A stretch of DNA of 64,000 nt from Hemileia vastatrix (lineage: Eukaryota; Basidiomycota; Pucciniomycetes; Pucciniales; Zaghouaniaceae). Shown here piece by piece: positions 52,240-64,000 of the stretch; the first letter of the stretch is position 1, and the number at the start of each line of letters is the position of its first letter. The notes under the pieces are model-generated. The model was not told the DNA's origin. It searched no databases and was given only the letters and a program-made list of their open reading frames with translations. The translations under genes were made by a program, and so were the position numbers. The stretch lies in NCBI GenBank assembly GCA_030280995.1, contig JASXTE010000001.1:15521106-15585105 (forward strand), read 5' to 3'.

Positions 52240-52800
52240 GATTGGGGTCTAAAAGTAAGTCCTCCCACTTGTGCACTGCTAGGGTTTCCTCTACACCTTT
52301 CAAAAACATTACCTGGGCCACACCTGTGAGCAATGGGGTAACCCCTGATTATTTTTGTAGGTCAGAAGGAAACTCAAGAAAAGAAGATAAAAATTTCAAG
52401 ATAATTCAAGAAAATCAAGAAAAAAATCTGAAGATAATGAAGAAATAAGATAATCAAGATCTATTTTTGGGCCTCCAGCATGAGGTTAAACTGCAGAAAA
52501 TTATGAAGAAAGAAGATCATCAAGATCAATCTTTGGGCCTCCAGCATGAGGATAAACTGCATAATTTTAGAAGAGTTGATTCTGAAGATGAATCAAGATT
52601 TGAAGATTTGGAAGACGGAAGTGAGGATGAAGATTTGGTATTGTGGACAAGTTTTGGAGTGGTGAGATTGGGGTGTAAAAGTAAGTCCTCCCAATTGTGC
52701 ACTGCTAGGGTTTCTTCTACACCTTTCAAAAACATTACCTTGGCCACACATGTGAGCAATGGGGAAACCCTTTGTTTTTGTTCCAGGTCTGGTGGTGAAG
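52240..52800 (+). repeat. ~140-bp direct duplication between protease and RT of B2
   Basis: TTTTGGAGTGGTGAGATTGG to a CAATGGGG..ACCC end occurs near 52222-52340 and again near 52650-52790. Both copies have a GTAAGTCC donor-like start and an AG/GTC acceptor-like end. GGGCCTCCAGCATGAGG is also repeated (52471, 52534). The function of this linker is unknown. Confidence 0.7.
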
Positions 52801-52829
52801 ATTTCCTGAAGATCCCTCAAGTTGAAGGT

Positions 52830-54560
52830 GGAGCGGAAAAGTATAAGAAGGTAGCGCAGAAGATTAGGCCTTTCAATGAGCCTATGCCTGTGGGTTGGAA
52901 TCTGCCCTTGAAGATACCTCCTTTGTCAAGAGATCCGTACTGTACTCCTTTGGTGAAGAATCCTCCAGAATTTGTAGAGATGGCTAGGGTGACCATGGAA
53001 AGGTTGAAGGTTGTTATTTTTGGTCCTGATGGATGGTTGTCTGAGGAAGAAAAGAAGTTGTTGTTTCACGTTATTGTGCTAAGGGAAAAGGCTGTGGCGT
53101 TTGTTGAGGACGAAAGGGGTGTATTGAAGCACTCTTATTGGGAACCTTACTTGATTCTGGTGGTTTGTCATGAACCTTGGCAAATCAAACCTATTCCAAT
53201 TCCAGCCACTATTAGAGAAGATTTTGTGGAGATTGTTAGGGAAAGAGTCAAGACTGGGTTATACCAACAATCGACATCCAGCTACTCAAGTCCGGTTTTC
53301 TGTGTAAAGAAGCAGAATGGGAAGTTGAGGGTGGTTCATGATCTTAGAGCCTTGAATAGAGTCACTATCAAGGACGCTGGTATGCCACCAAGTGCAGAGG
53401 ATTTTGTTGAAGCTTTTGCTGGAAGGCTGTGTTATGGTTTGGGTGATATTATGGGTGGTTATGATGAGAGGGAACTCCATACGGATTTAAGGCCTCTCAC
53501 AAATTTTTTACCTCCTTTGGGAAGATTTCAGCTCACTAGATTGCCTCAGGGAGTAACTAATTCAGTGGTGGTATATCAAGCACAGACGGCTTGGATTTTA
53601 CAGGATGAGGTTCTTACTCATGCTGGTATTTTTATTGATGATGGTGGAATTAAATAACCATCCACTGATTATGGTAATGAGGTGTTAGCAGAGAGCCCTG
53701 GAATAAGGAGGTTTGTGTGGGAATATGCAATAACTCTAGAGAGAGTGTTGTTTAGGATTGAAGAGGCTGGTTTGACCATTTCAGGGTCAAACTTCTGTTG
53801 TTGTGTTCCTGCTTTGGAAATTCTGGGTCATGTGGTATGTAAAGAGGGAAGGATTATGGCAAAGAAGAAGATTAATAAAATTCAATCATGGCCAAGGCCT
53901 AAAAATACTGCTGAAGTCAGGGGATTTTTGGGTGTATGTGTATATGTCAGGATTTTTATTAAGGGTTTTTCTTTGTTGGCTTCACCTTTAAGGAAGTTGA
54001 CCAGAAAAGATGCAAATTGGTAATGAACTGAAGAGTGTGAAGAGGCTTTTCAGAAGTTGAAAAAGGTTGTTGGTGAGGATATTGTTCTTCACAAGTTGGA
54101 TTATGGTGTTGGTGCTGGGAAAATTTATCTGGCAGTGGACTCGAGTTATATTTCTTCTGGTGCTGTTTTGTCTTAGGAGGATAAGACTTGGAGGGTCAGG
54201 CCAGTAAGATATGAGTCTGTGGTGTTTAATGAGATGGAATCTAGGTATTCTCAACCTAAGTTGGAATTGTGTGGTGTAGCAAAAATTTTAAAGAAGCTAC
54301 AGACAGTTTTGTGGGGGAAGCATTTTGAGCTGCAGGTGGATGCAAAATCTTTGGTTCAGATGATCAATATGCCTAGTCTTCCAAATGCTCCAATGACTAG
54401 GTGGGTGGCATTTATTCAACATTTTTCTTTTGACCTGGTACACAAACCAGGTAAAACTTTTACTATGCCTGATGGATTATCAAGGAGGCCACCTACAGAT
54501 GAAGATTCTGAGGCTGAAGAGTTTGATGAAGATTTTCCAGTGGTTAGGGCCAGCACAAAG
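52830..54560 (+). pseudogene. Reverse transcriptase and RNase H of B2
   Basis: PIPATIREDFVEIVRERV, YSSPVFCVKKQNGKLRVVHD, LRALNRVT, RLPQGVTNS and FIDD (53631-53642) mark the RT; a TAA at 53655 follows at once. Then ILGHVVCKEG, PRPKNTAEVRGFLGV and LTRKDANW, with TAA TGA at 54021. RNase H has AVDSSYISSGAVLS with TAG at 54174, then ESRYSQPKLELCGVAKILK and QVDAKSLVQMIN. Three separate stop sites make it inactive. Confidence 0.8.
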
Positions 54561-54946
54561 GGTGCTGAAGATTTTTCTGACCTCCCCCAAGAGGCTAAAA
54601 TGGCTGGATCTGATCTTGATTCTGGTGATCAGGATGTTTTTGTTGATGAAGATGGAGTTGTTGTTTGGGACAGCTCAAATTTGGAAAAGGGTGTTTTTGT
54701 TAGTGAACTGGATTCTCACAAGGTTCAGTGGAAAGAGAAAGACGTGCCAAAATTTAAGGATTGGCGTCCTGGTTGGGATGCTCAATTGGCTCATGTTCAA
54801 ACTGGTGATTTTGATGACAGAATTGTACCCTTGGATGTTGTTTTGTTGGATTTTGAAGATAAGACCTGGGGTCAGTCTGGGTTTTATTTTATTTTGGTGG
54901 AATATCTGTAGACCTTGGAGAGGCCAGATAGTTGTGATGATGATAC

Positions 54947-56137
54947 TTGGTTGGCAATCAAGAAGAAGAGTCCTGGAATTATGTGTCAGGAAGGCGGTTG
55001 ATGAGGACGAGACATCCAAATCCTCAAGTGGTGGTGACTCAGAAGAAGGGTCAAGAATTGGTTTTGAAGTCTTTGCATGAAGACCTTGGTCATAGAGGCT
55101 TTGGGGAGACTTATAGAAGAGTAGCAGAAAGATTTTGGTGGACAGGTATGAAGTTGGCTGTGCAGGGTTGGGTTCAATCTTGTGAAGAATGTCAAAGAAG
55201 AAGTCATTTGAAACCTAAAGAGGTGGGCCGTGCTACAGGTGAATCAACTATTTTTGGAAGGTTCAGTCTGAATGCTGTCCATATTAAAGAGGGCATGTAT
55301 AAATACTTGATTGTTGCTAGGGATGATTTGTCTGGTTGGGTTGAGGCAGTGCCTCTGGTAAATTTGACTTCCAAGAATGTGGCAGAGTTTTTGAAGAAGG
55401 AGTGGATTTATAGGTATGGGTTGATGAAGTTGGTGACTGTTGATGGAGGGCCAGAGTTTGGTGCCGAATTTAAAGAAGCTGTGGCCAGTATTGGTTCTAA
55501 AGTTAGAGTGGCTACACCATATTATGCTGAAGCTGAAGGCATTGTTGAAAGAGGCCATAAAGTTATCAAGAATGCTTTGGTGAAGATGTGTGGAGATAGT
55601 GCTGAAAAGTGGAGGCATTATTTACCCTTGGTGTTATTTGCTGATAGGTTCACTGTGAAGAGGATGACTGGCTATTCTCCATATGAGTTAATGTTTGGTC
55701 AGAAAGCTGTTCTACCTGTGGACTTGGAAGCTTTCTCTTATCTTCGAATTGATTGCGATGAGGTGCACTTAACAGAAGATTTGCTCTGTGCCAGGATGCA
55801 ACAGTTGGAATGTAGAAAGGAATGTCAAGAGAAGGCATACTCTAGAATGATGAAGATTAGGAATCAATCCGTCAGGTACTGGGACAAGAAGTTGGCTCAT
55901 AGACTTAGGAATCCATTGAAACCTGCTTGTTTAGTTTTGGTGTATAATAGAAGTTTGGAGAGTCAGTGGGGGAAAATGTTTGCTGATAGATGGAATGGAC
56001 CTTATAGAGTCAGATATCAGGCGTCTGGAGGTTCTTATGTTTTGGAAGAGTTGGATGGTGCAGTCTTGAAAAAGAGAGTGGCTGCAGACCAGGTCAAGAG
56101 GTTCTATCCCAGAGGCACTAGGCATGAAGAATATTGA
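54947..56137 (+). pseudogene. Integrase of B2, catalytic Asp replaced
   Basis: Open for 396 codons. Zinc-binding HEDLGHRGFGETY and CEECQRR; core FSLNAVHIKEGMYKYLIVAR, VTVDGGPEFGAEF, ATPYYAEAEGIVERGHK. The first catalytic Asp position (LxDxVHI in relatives) is Asn, codon AAT at 55271. C-terminal GPYRVRYQASGG and KRFYPRGTRHEEY end at 56137; no chromodomain. Upstream, a charged spacer after RNase H is interrupted at 54909. The frame is open but the enzyme should be inactive. Confidence 0.8.
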
Positions 56138-56594
56138 CTCCGCAATGAGGATAAACTATGGAAAAATCTTTTTTTTTGTAATTTTTTTTTTTTTGGTGTA
56201 GCAGAGCAACTTTTGTGTTGGAAACTTTTTGTTAGAAGGTTTCTTATTTATTTCATTTGTTTTTGTGTTTCATTATTTTTATTATCTTCTGAATTTCCAA
56301 TTTTTTTGTTTTTTGTTCTCTGTTAATCATTTAAAATATTTAATTGTGTATCCACATCAAGGTGCACTTGGATGAGGGTAAGGTATCAGGGGATCAGCTC
56401 ATCAATTGGCTGGGGGATACCATTTCTATTATTTTTTATATTATATTTTATTTCATTTATTTTTATTTTTATTTCATTTTATTTATGAATTTTTTATTTT
56501 AATATATTAGTAGTAAAAAAAAAAAAAAATCTGAAATTATTTTTATTAATTGTTTTATATTATTATTTTGTTTATAATCTTTTTGCAGGAGCTC
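56138..56594 (+). other. 3' UTR of B2, start
   Basis: ATGAGGATAAACTA after the stop, then AT-rich sequence and the conserved block (56351-56425: CACATCAAGGTGCACTTGGA ... GGATCAGCTCATCAATTGGC). A3 begins at 56595 after the flank AGCTC. Confidence 0.75.
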
Positions 56595-57771
56595 TGTCAG
56601 TATAGTCTAGTATATAAGTATGATATAATAATGTTATTTTATGGTCCTACTACTTATTAATAAATGATTTAGTGATTAAACCTCAGGGGAAGACTAATAG
56701 AATAGTTATACTCAAATAAAACTCACAATACTTGGATTTAAATGCGTGCTAGTGGTGGAAAATAGAAGAATAAAATATAGTTATAGCTTTTATAAAGATA
56801 ATATCAATTTATAAGGGCTTTATAATATATTTCTGAATGTTAATAATTGTAGTGTAATGTTTGTTTGAAGTGTAGTAATTGAATGATGATAATAAACCGT
56901 CAAAATCCCTCCTTACTTATACCCAAATCCACTGGAGTGCACAGACCTTCAATCCAGATGATGTCACTGCTATCCCCGGCAATTACAGCACTGTGAGGGC
57001 CCATCACCTCCCCATGGCGTCTACTTCAAGCAGTTTCAACACCCAGACCTCCAGTAAGGACCCTCCATCACTATTAATAATAACACAGAGTCATACCATA
57101 AATAGAAATCCCAGATAAAAGCGGATACCATAAAGAAACAGGTAAAATAAATAATCAAAAAGAGATTTAATGAAACTAAAAGCATATAAAGGAAACAAAT
57201 AAAATGTCCAAGCCCCCAATAACATCCCCAAGCATCCACATTAACCCAAAAACATATTTCCAACCCATAAATCCGTGAATAACCATCCAAGGAAGTAACT
57301 TTAGTTGTCCAAACTGGGTGTATGCGCCTGATATAGGTGTCTATGCTTCTGTAGGTGTTGTGAGTCCACTGATTTCGTCCATATGACCTAAAATAAGCAG
57401 AAAAACAAAGGTTATAGGCTATTAAGGGGCTAAAACCCACTTATATACCTAAATATACATAATATACTGCATATTTCACTGAATATGAGATTTATGTATA
57501 CATATAAGCTTATGTATGTCAATAATTACTTCATATCACTTAAGATAAGTATATTATGACTCCATTAACACCTTAATAAGTATTATTAGGCCATGGATAA
57601 GCTATTTAAACTATTATAAATTATATAATAGAATAATAATTATATATATATATAATAAAATAATATATATTATTATTTTAACCTTATTTTTAAGATATAA
57701 GCTTAATCTAGTTAAGGTTATCTTATTTTAAGCATAATAAATACTCAGTCCTAAGGATATTTAGGCTGACA
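56595..57771 (-). repeat. 3' LTR of A3
   Basis: TGTCAG to GGCTGACA, followed by CTCCCTCACCCC, the complement of the polypurine tract. Confidence 0.9.
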
Positions 57772-57884
57772 CTCCCTCACCCCAAAAAAAACAATAAAAA
57801 AAATGTTAAGACATTTTAATTAATCTTAAGGAATGAAATAATAAAATAAAAAATTTTTATAATACATATACTGAATGAACAGTA

Positions 57885-60800
57885 TTATTTAGATTTAAAT
57901 TTTTTCAAGAGATTTTTAAGATCAGAGATTTCATTTTCTGGAATCCACTGGTCATATTCACTTGATTTATTTTTAAATCTTAATAGATACTCAACTCCCT
58001 TTTCTTTAGTAAGGTGTCTCTTTTTAAGTATCTTTTCAATTTCTGCTTTTTCCACTATTTCTTCAGGTTGCTGTTTATGCCTTCCTGATCTTCTTGGAAA
58101 GAGAGCAGTATCATTAGAATGGTATGGTTTTATAAGAGAAATAGGAAATACTGGATGTTTTCTATCATAAGGTGCATATAGAATAACCTCAACAGCATTA
58201 TTACCAACCATCTTTTTAACTACAAATGGTCCAATGAATGGATCCTTCAATTTAACATTACCATTTAAATTGAAATGTAGCGTTGAAATAAGGACTTCAT
58301 CACCCTCTTTGAACATTTGTTCTTTATGGGCTTTATCCCATCTTTTCTTTTCATACTCAAAAGCCTTATTTATACATTCTTGAGCATGTTTTCTGCATAG
58401 TTCCTGCATCTGAAGAAAAGATTTAGTACCCGGATGAATATCCAATCTAGGTAACTTATAAAGAGTTTTAGCAGGGGTATTAGGTACATAACCCAACCAT
58501 AACTCAAATGGCTTTTTGCCAGTGACAGAATGTACTGTACTATTATATGCAAATTCTAAACCTGGGATAAGGGTTACCCAATCATGCATGAATTTGTCAT
58601 TGTCTTTAAAATTAAGACCAAAAGCACAGTATCTTCTTATCATATCTTCTAAGGTTTGTATCATTCTTTCTGCTAGCCCATCAGTTTGTGGATGGTGTGC
58701 TGTAGAAAGTTTTAATTGACACCCTGAAACATCCATAAGTGACGTCCAGAACTCAGAAGTAAATTTAGGATCTCTGTCAGAAACTATTGCTTTGGGGAAA
58801 CCTGCTGTATTCAACATTTGTGTCCACCATAAAAAAGCTAAGTCCTTTGCAGAAACCTCTTTGTGGGTAGGAATAAATTTACACATCTTTGTAAATCTAT
58901 CTACAATTACCCAGCAGGAGTTATAACTCTTATGCCCTGCTATTGGCAAACCTGTTACAAAGTCCATGTTAATGATTTCCCATGGAGCTTTTGGTTTCTC
59001 AATTTGTTGTAATAAACCAGCTCTTTTTCCTGTTAATCTTTTAGATTTTTGACAAGAATCACATGTTTCAACATATTTCTGAACATCCTCAGACATGTTA
59101 ATCCACCAAGCTGTGTTTTTTACTCTGGTTAATGTTTTATGGTAGTCAAAATGACCTGCTAATATATCATCATGACATATACTTAACATTAACTCCTTCA
59201 TTGAAGGGGGAATTACAATTACATTACTTAATTTTTTCCTGTAATATATAAAACCATCCTCAATGGAAAATTTTCCTTTCTCTAATGCCTCTTTATACTT
59301 ATCTGGTAATGTTTTTATTAAAACATTCATTGAAGCATTAGATGGATCATTTAATATTGTAGTTAATTTACTTAAGTCAGGATCTGAATTATAATTATCA
59401 AGAATTGATTGCATAAATTCATCCTCAAGATCTACAATATAAATGCCATAAATGTTAATAATCTCTGATTCAGGAACATAAGCAGGATTATCATCATTAT
59501 TAGGCAGAGGTACTCTAGATAACAGATCTACATTAGAGTGCAAGGTTCCTGCTCTATGTTTAATAGTCATCCTTCCTCTGTATTCTTGTACAGCTAATTG
59601 CCATCTAAAGTTGTGTCTATTAGGAGTTTTCATGTTTAAGAGTGACTTAACTGCACTACAGTCAGTTATTAACTCAAATTTTTGGTCTTCAAGGTAATAA
59701 TGTAGCTTTCAAGAGCCCATACTACAGCCAAACATTCAAGTTGAGTAGCACCATATTTCAATTCACCACTTCTCAGAGTATGTGAAATATAGCAGATTAC
59801 TACTTCTGACATTTTACCTTCAATAAGTTGTTTTTGATGCAAAGCAGCACCCAGTCCAATAAAACTTGCATCTGTATATAATACAAAAGGTAATTGGAAA
59901 TCTGGTAATCCAAAGATAGGAGCTGTCATTAAACATTCTTTCAACTTATTAAAAGCTTGTTGTCTTTCATTATTCCAAATGAAAGCTTCTTATTTCTTTA
60001 TCAGTGTGGTCAGTGGTGCAGCAATTCATTGGTAGTTTTTTATATATTGTCTATAATAACCACACATTCCAAGAAAAGATTGTACATCCTTCACATTTTG
60101 AGGAATGCCAATATTCTTTATTGCAGGCACTTTATTTTGGTCTACACATATTTGTAAGCCAGATACAATATGACCAAGCACTTTTAAAGATTCAAACCCA
60201 AATTTACATTTTTTCAATGCAAGGGTCATTTTTATTTCATCCATTTTCTGAAATACTTTCCTTAAATGGATTAAGTGTTCATCAAAATTTTTAGAGAACA
60301 CTATGATGTCATCAATGTATACCATTAACCATCCCTCAATCATTTCATTATGGAATGTTATATCCATTAACTTTTGAAATACTGATGGAGCATTCTTTGG
60401 TCCAAATGGCATTCTGACATACTTATAAATTCCCATGTGTGTTGTTATCAACAAAAAGTTCTGTGAATTCTTTTCAACAGGAATTTGATGGTACCCTTTA
60501 TTTCCATCTAGGCAACTTATATATTTAGCACCTTTAAGGGTAGCATGTATAGAGGCAATCCTTGGCAAGGGATAAATATCATCTACTGTAAATGTATTTA
60601 ATGCTCTATAATCACCGCACAGTCTTGCTTTATCTTGTTCATAAGAAATCAGCACTGGTGATATTACACAATATTTTGGTGTAGTTTCAACCTTCTCAAG
60701 AATGTTCATTTTTAATAACATCTTAACATTATCCTCTATGTCTTTCCTCTTCATTGGTGAAGCAGGGTATGGTTTCTTTTTAAGACTAGCAGGAATATTA

Positions 60801-63751
60801 TCCATATCACAGGTTAAACTAATTTTCATTTCATGATCTTTTACAAGGCCAAGTTCATTTGTACCATGTGCAAAAGCCATTGGAAAAGCTTTAATTAATT
60901 CCAAAATATTATCTTTCTCAGTTTCACTTATCTGAGTGCCAAATGATGCTTTTGAAATTTCTGTTTCCAGAAGTTCCATCTCATTGGATTCTCTTCCTTT
61001 AGACGGGGAATTTGTTACTGACTCAATGTGTAAGACTGTGTTAAAAGAATTTATTTTAAATTTCCTTTTACCATTCATGCCAATTGTAAAATTGTTATTA
61101 GCAGGGTCTAATTTTACACCAAATTTAGTCAGAATATCATTTCCAATGATAAAACAGTTACTACAATTTGTATTATCCATTACTACAAAGTCACAAGTTA
61201 CCCTTACAAAACCATATTGGTGTTTAAAGAAAACAGCAGCTTTGTATTTACCAATGGGGTGTAGTACTGATCCAAAACCTCTCCAATTTTTATTCTGAAG
61301 TGGTTCAAGCTTAAACTTATATTCACTATCAATTTTCTGTAATGTATTAGTGGAAACAACTGAACCAGCAGCTCCTGTGTCCAATACTATATTAACATTT
61401 TCACCAGAAATGATAGCTGGAACCGTGATAGGTGTCATTCTAAAGTTATCAGCTTGTATATCCTTAATGATTTCAGCATCCTCAAAATTCATTAAAGATT
61501 CATTTGAGTCCATATTTAATATTGGATTTTCAAAGATGGACAAATCATCTTCCAACATACAGACTTCATTTTCATCACTATATGAGATATTGCTGTCATA
61601 ATCACTTGATTCTTTACTTTTTTCAGTTTCAGTTTCAGATTCACGTTGATTTTCAACAATATTTATGTTTTTCTCACATTTGTGACCTTTTACCCAAGGT
61701 TTGTTACACTTATAACAAGTATTTGTTTCATACTTTTTAGGTACTACAGGTGCAGTAGGTTTTTTCTGCTTCTCCTGAAGTGTTTTTGAATTCTGAGTTT
61801 TTACAGGTTCAACATTTTGTTTATAAGTGGAATACCTTGATTCATACTTATGGTTTAATAATATTTCATTGCAAATATTAATAAAGTCAGAATATTCAGT
61901 AACATTTAATGTTCTAGCTACAACAATGTCTCTGACAGATATAGGTAATTTGTATATTATCTTATCTTTCCATAAGTTAAAATCCATATGAGGCTCAATG
62001 GCTTTTAATATTTTGTTTAAATTCATTAAAAATACCATAGGTTTGTCACCATTCAACGGATTATACCTAGTCTTCTCATACAGTCTCTGCTGAGTAAGCC
62101 TGAATTTAGAACCTCCAAATTGTTTTTCAATAAGTTGTTTCCATTCAGCCCAAGAGTAGTCTCTACCCTCACTTAAGACAGCTTCAAACCATAATAAAGC
62201 AACATCCTTAAATAAAGAAATTAATTTTGATGTTATCTCTTCATCTGGTAACTTATATGAGAATTTCAAGTTGTCAATTCTTTGAATAAAATGTTGCCAA
62301 TCAGAGCTGGCTTCCCCATCATAAGTTGGGTACTGATCTATCTTAGGCCAGTTCTTCTGATTGGATTTTATCTCACTAATCTTAGGTAAATTCAACAACT
62401 CATTCAATTTTGATAAATGGTCTTGTATTTCTTCCTGCACGGATTTGTGACTTACATTTTCAGATTTGACACTACCACCAGATGGTTTCAATTGTGGTGG
62501 TATAGGGAAGGAATGAGATTCACTTTTGCCAATGAAAGTATTATTATTATATTGATTATACTTATGATTATCCTGGTTCATTAGTAGATTGGCAGTTTCA
62601 ATCTCAACTTTAGTTAATCTTTGTAGCAACTCAGAGACACTTTGATTTGTCTGTGCAAAAGATAACTTTGTTCTTGATTCAGTCTTTAATAAGTGTGTTT
62701 CATATAATGTTTCTAACTCACAAAATTTGTTTGAAAGGTCATTATATTTATTACTCAATGAATCATATTTAAGAGTTAGAGACAAATGTTCTTTCTCTAA
62801 TTCTTTATTACGTGTTGCTAATTGAGAAATGTTCAATGTTAAGGATGAAATTGTATCACTAGTGAGTTTAACTGTCTGTTCCTCACAATCAGTCATTCTA
62901 TTCCACAATGCTGAAACAATTCTATGGACAGTTGGATTATTGTTAAAATATTCCATGTCCTCCTTTTCAATTCTCTCACTCTCCTGTGAACTTCTCATCT
63001 CACTAGTAGGTGGTTGCAACTGAGGATTAACTGTATTATCATTGTATATAGTACTGTTATTATGGACAAAAGACAAGTCAGGTGTATCTACTCTAAAACC
63101 TTAATTTCTTAAATCCTCCTCTATTTTTTGTACAGATTTAACATCAATAGAATTACCTATATTGTAATTATCAGTATTATGTCTAATCTGAGAGGGTAAG
63201 TTACTTACCAAGGGATGGTTGCCAGTCCTGATTTTTGGCGCTTTTTTCCCTTGTAAGGGTGAGCTGAGGAAGTCAGATGAGGGGGTGGATCCCTGTTGCA
63301 ACTGTGGCTTGTCCACTGTTGGTGAAACCAGTCCCATTTCCATTTGTCTACCAGGATTTTCTCCTGGGAGTGAGTGGACCCTCCTTGGATAGGGGGTTGC
63401 TGATTTGATTGACTGGGCTGGCCTCCCTTTAATTCTGCCATTGCCTGATTCATCTGCTGAAATCCTACCTTGCAATTGTTTTGCAACTGCTCTACCTCTT
63501 TGAACATGAGAGATTTTGATTCCTCTAGCTTCAGAACCTGTTTGGCCAGGTGGGAAAGTTGATCCTGAAGAGGAGGAGACGTCTTTTTGATAGTTATCTT
63601 TTTTAATAGGGCGTCCTTTTCCTCTATACTCATGCTTTCTGGCTGGGGGTACTGTTGTCCCTCCATGGTGATGTCCTGGAAAGTTTTTATTAGCTTTAGA
63701 CCTGGTATTATAAGCAGGCTGTTCACTTACACTATCCTGGGGAGCACTCAT
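57885..63751 (-). pseudogene. Gag-Pol polyprotein of chromovirus A3
   Basis: Same order as A2, from ATG 63751 (MSAPQDSVSEQ) to the chromodomain end at 57885. Long open stretches remain: 1016 codons from coiled coil to RT (63076-60026) and 582 codons from RNase H to chromodomain (59633-57885). Lesions: TAA at 63101-63103, TGA at 60026-60028 (Ser in A2), TAA at 59990-59992 and a one-base loss near 59707 in RNase H. The zinc knuckle (CYKCNKPWVKGHKC) and protease (VLDTGAAGS) are intact here. The lesions differ from those of A2, so the two copies decayed independently. Confidence 0.9.
63205..63666 (-). CDS. Overlapping +1 ORF in A3 gag (153 aa)
   Basis: Counterpart of the A2 ORF at 22754-23215, with the same ACCATGG start (63666), the motif DKWKWDWFHQQW and the tail HPYKGKKRQKSG. 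It is open throughout while the Gag frame has a stop at 63101 just beyond it. Differences from A2 are few. Confidence 0.6.
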   Translation of the reverse strand: MEGQQYPQPESMSIEEKDALLKKITIKKTSPPLQDQLSHLAKQVLKLEESKSLMFKEVEQLQNNCKVGFQQMNQAMAELKGGQPSQSNQQPPIQGGSTHSQEKILVDKWKWDWFHQQWTSHSCNRDPPPHLTSSAHPYKGKKRQKSGLATIPW

Positions 63752-64000
63752 ATTGTTCAGAATAACAATATTTTACGTCTACAAAAGGAAAAAACTCTGT
63801 GGAATTAGTAGACAAATAATATTAGCAATTATATTACTAATAAAAAAGCAATGGAGCTTACCCTGAATTTATATCTTTATTTATTTAAATAAAATATAAG
63901 AAAAATTCGAAAAAATCTGTTAAAAATATAATAATAAGTTTAACTAGACCTCTATAAGGTTGAATAATTATCTTACCAAGCTTTAGCCAAATACCAATTT

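Larger units (their letters stand above)
48428..56594 (+). mobile_element. Ty3/Gypsy family B element B2, nearly full length, decayed
   Basis: 5' LTR 48428-49521, primer site, gag, protease, reverse transcriptase, RNase H, integrase without chromodomain, and the start of the 3' UTR, which A3 interrupts at 56595. Each coding block has one or more stops. No 3' LTR is inside the window. Confidence 0.85.
56595..64000 (-). mobile_element. Chromovirus A3, runs off the window
   Basis: 3' LTR 56595-57771 (1177 bp) and a complete coding region on the minus strand; the 5' LTR lies just beyond base 64000 (the last bases match 23521-23554 of A2). The LTR is 20 bp longer than those of A2 (extra bases near 57171-57190, also present in D), so A2 carries a deletion. 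Confidence 0.9.

Overview
The window is AT-rich eukaryotic DNA made almost entirely of transposable elements inserted into one another. I see no intact host gene, rRNA, CRISPR array or prokaryotic feature. Chromodomain Ty3/Gypsy elements, PIF/Harbinger-like DNA transposons with small GT-AG introns, and a TET/JBP-like 2OG-Fe(II) oxygenase gene carried by those transposons suggest a fungus. My best guess, by recognition and not proven, is a rust (Pucciniales) with an expanded genome.

Layout: 1-3411 is the 3' end and LTR of a Ty3/Gypsy element of family B (no chromodomain), inserted into a minus-strand Harbinger copy H1 (3412-4405). A second minus-strand copy, H2 (4418-10296), is disrupted by a solo LTR of family C (8932-9983). 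H1 and H2 sit in a decayed chromovirus F (10297-11348 visible). Its gag is cut by a plus-strand copy, H3 (11349-13735), and H3 is cut by an LTR of element C2 (from 13736, carrying a MITE). The gag of C2 is split by chromovirus A2 (15542-24968, minus strand, 5-bp target duplication GTTGG), which itself carries a 619-bp insertion. C2 ends against an inverted C-family 3' end (C3, 26122 to about 28500, with a second MITE). A decayed zinc-finger-like gene (28583-36351) is split by the best Harbinger copy, H5 (29636-36279). Chromovirus E (36658-45414) follows: identical-length LTRs with one visible mismatch, target duplication CATAT, and one intact 2007-aa Gag-Pol. E sits in a minus-strand family-B 3' end (B3), which also received A-like fragments (D, 46370-48427). 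Those were cut by a nearly full-length decayed family-B element, B2 (48428-56594), whose 3' UTR received chromovirus A3 (56595 to beyond 64000).

How the genes work together: E and A encode Gag, protease, reverse transcriptase, RNase H, and integrase with a chromodomain in one frame. Both also keep a second, overlapping +1 open frame in the gag N-terminus that looks better conserved than the main frame. The Harbinger copies share an architecture of three genes: a Myb/SANT-like DNA-binding protein, a tail-to-tail 2OG-Fe(II) (TET/JBP-like) oxygenase, and a DDE transposase. Arrays of small RNA-hairpin repeats occur in the leader of E and in the 3' UTRs of families B and C. The most interesting items are the Harbinger-borne oxygenase, the overlapping gag ORF and the hairpin arrays.
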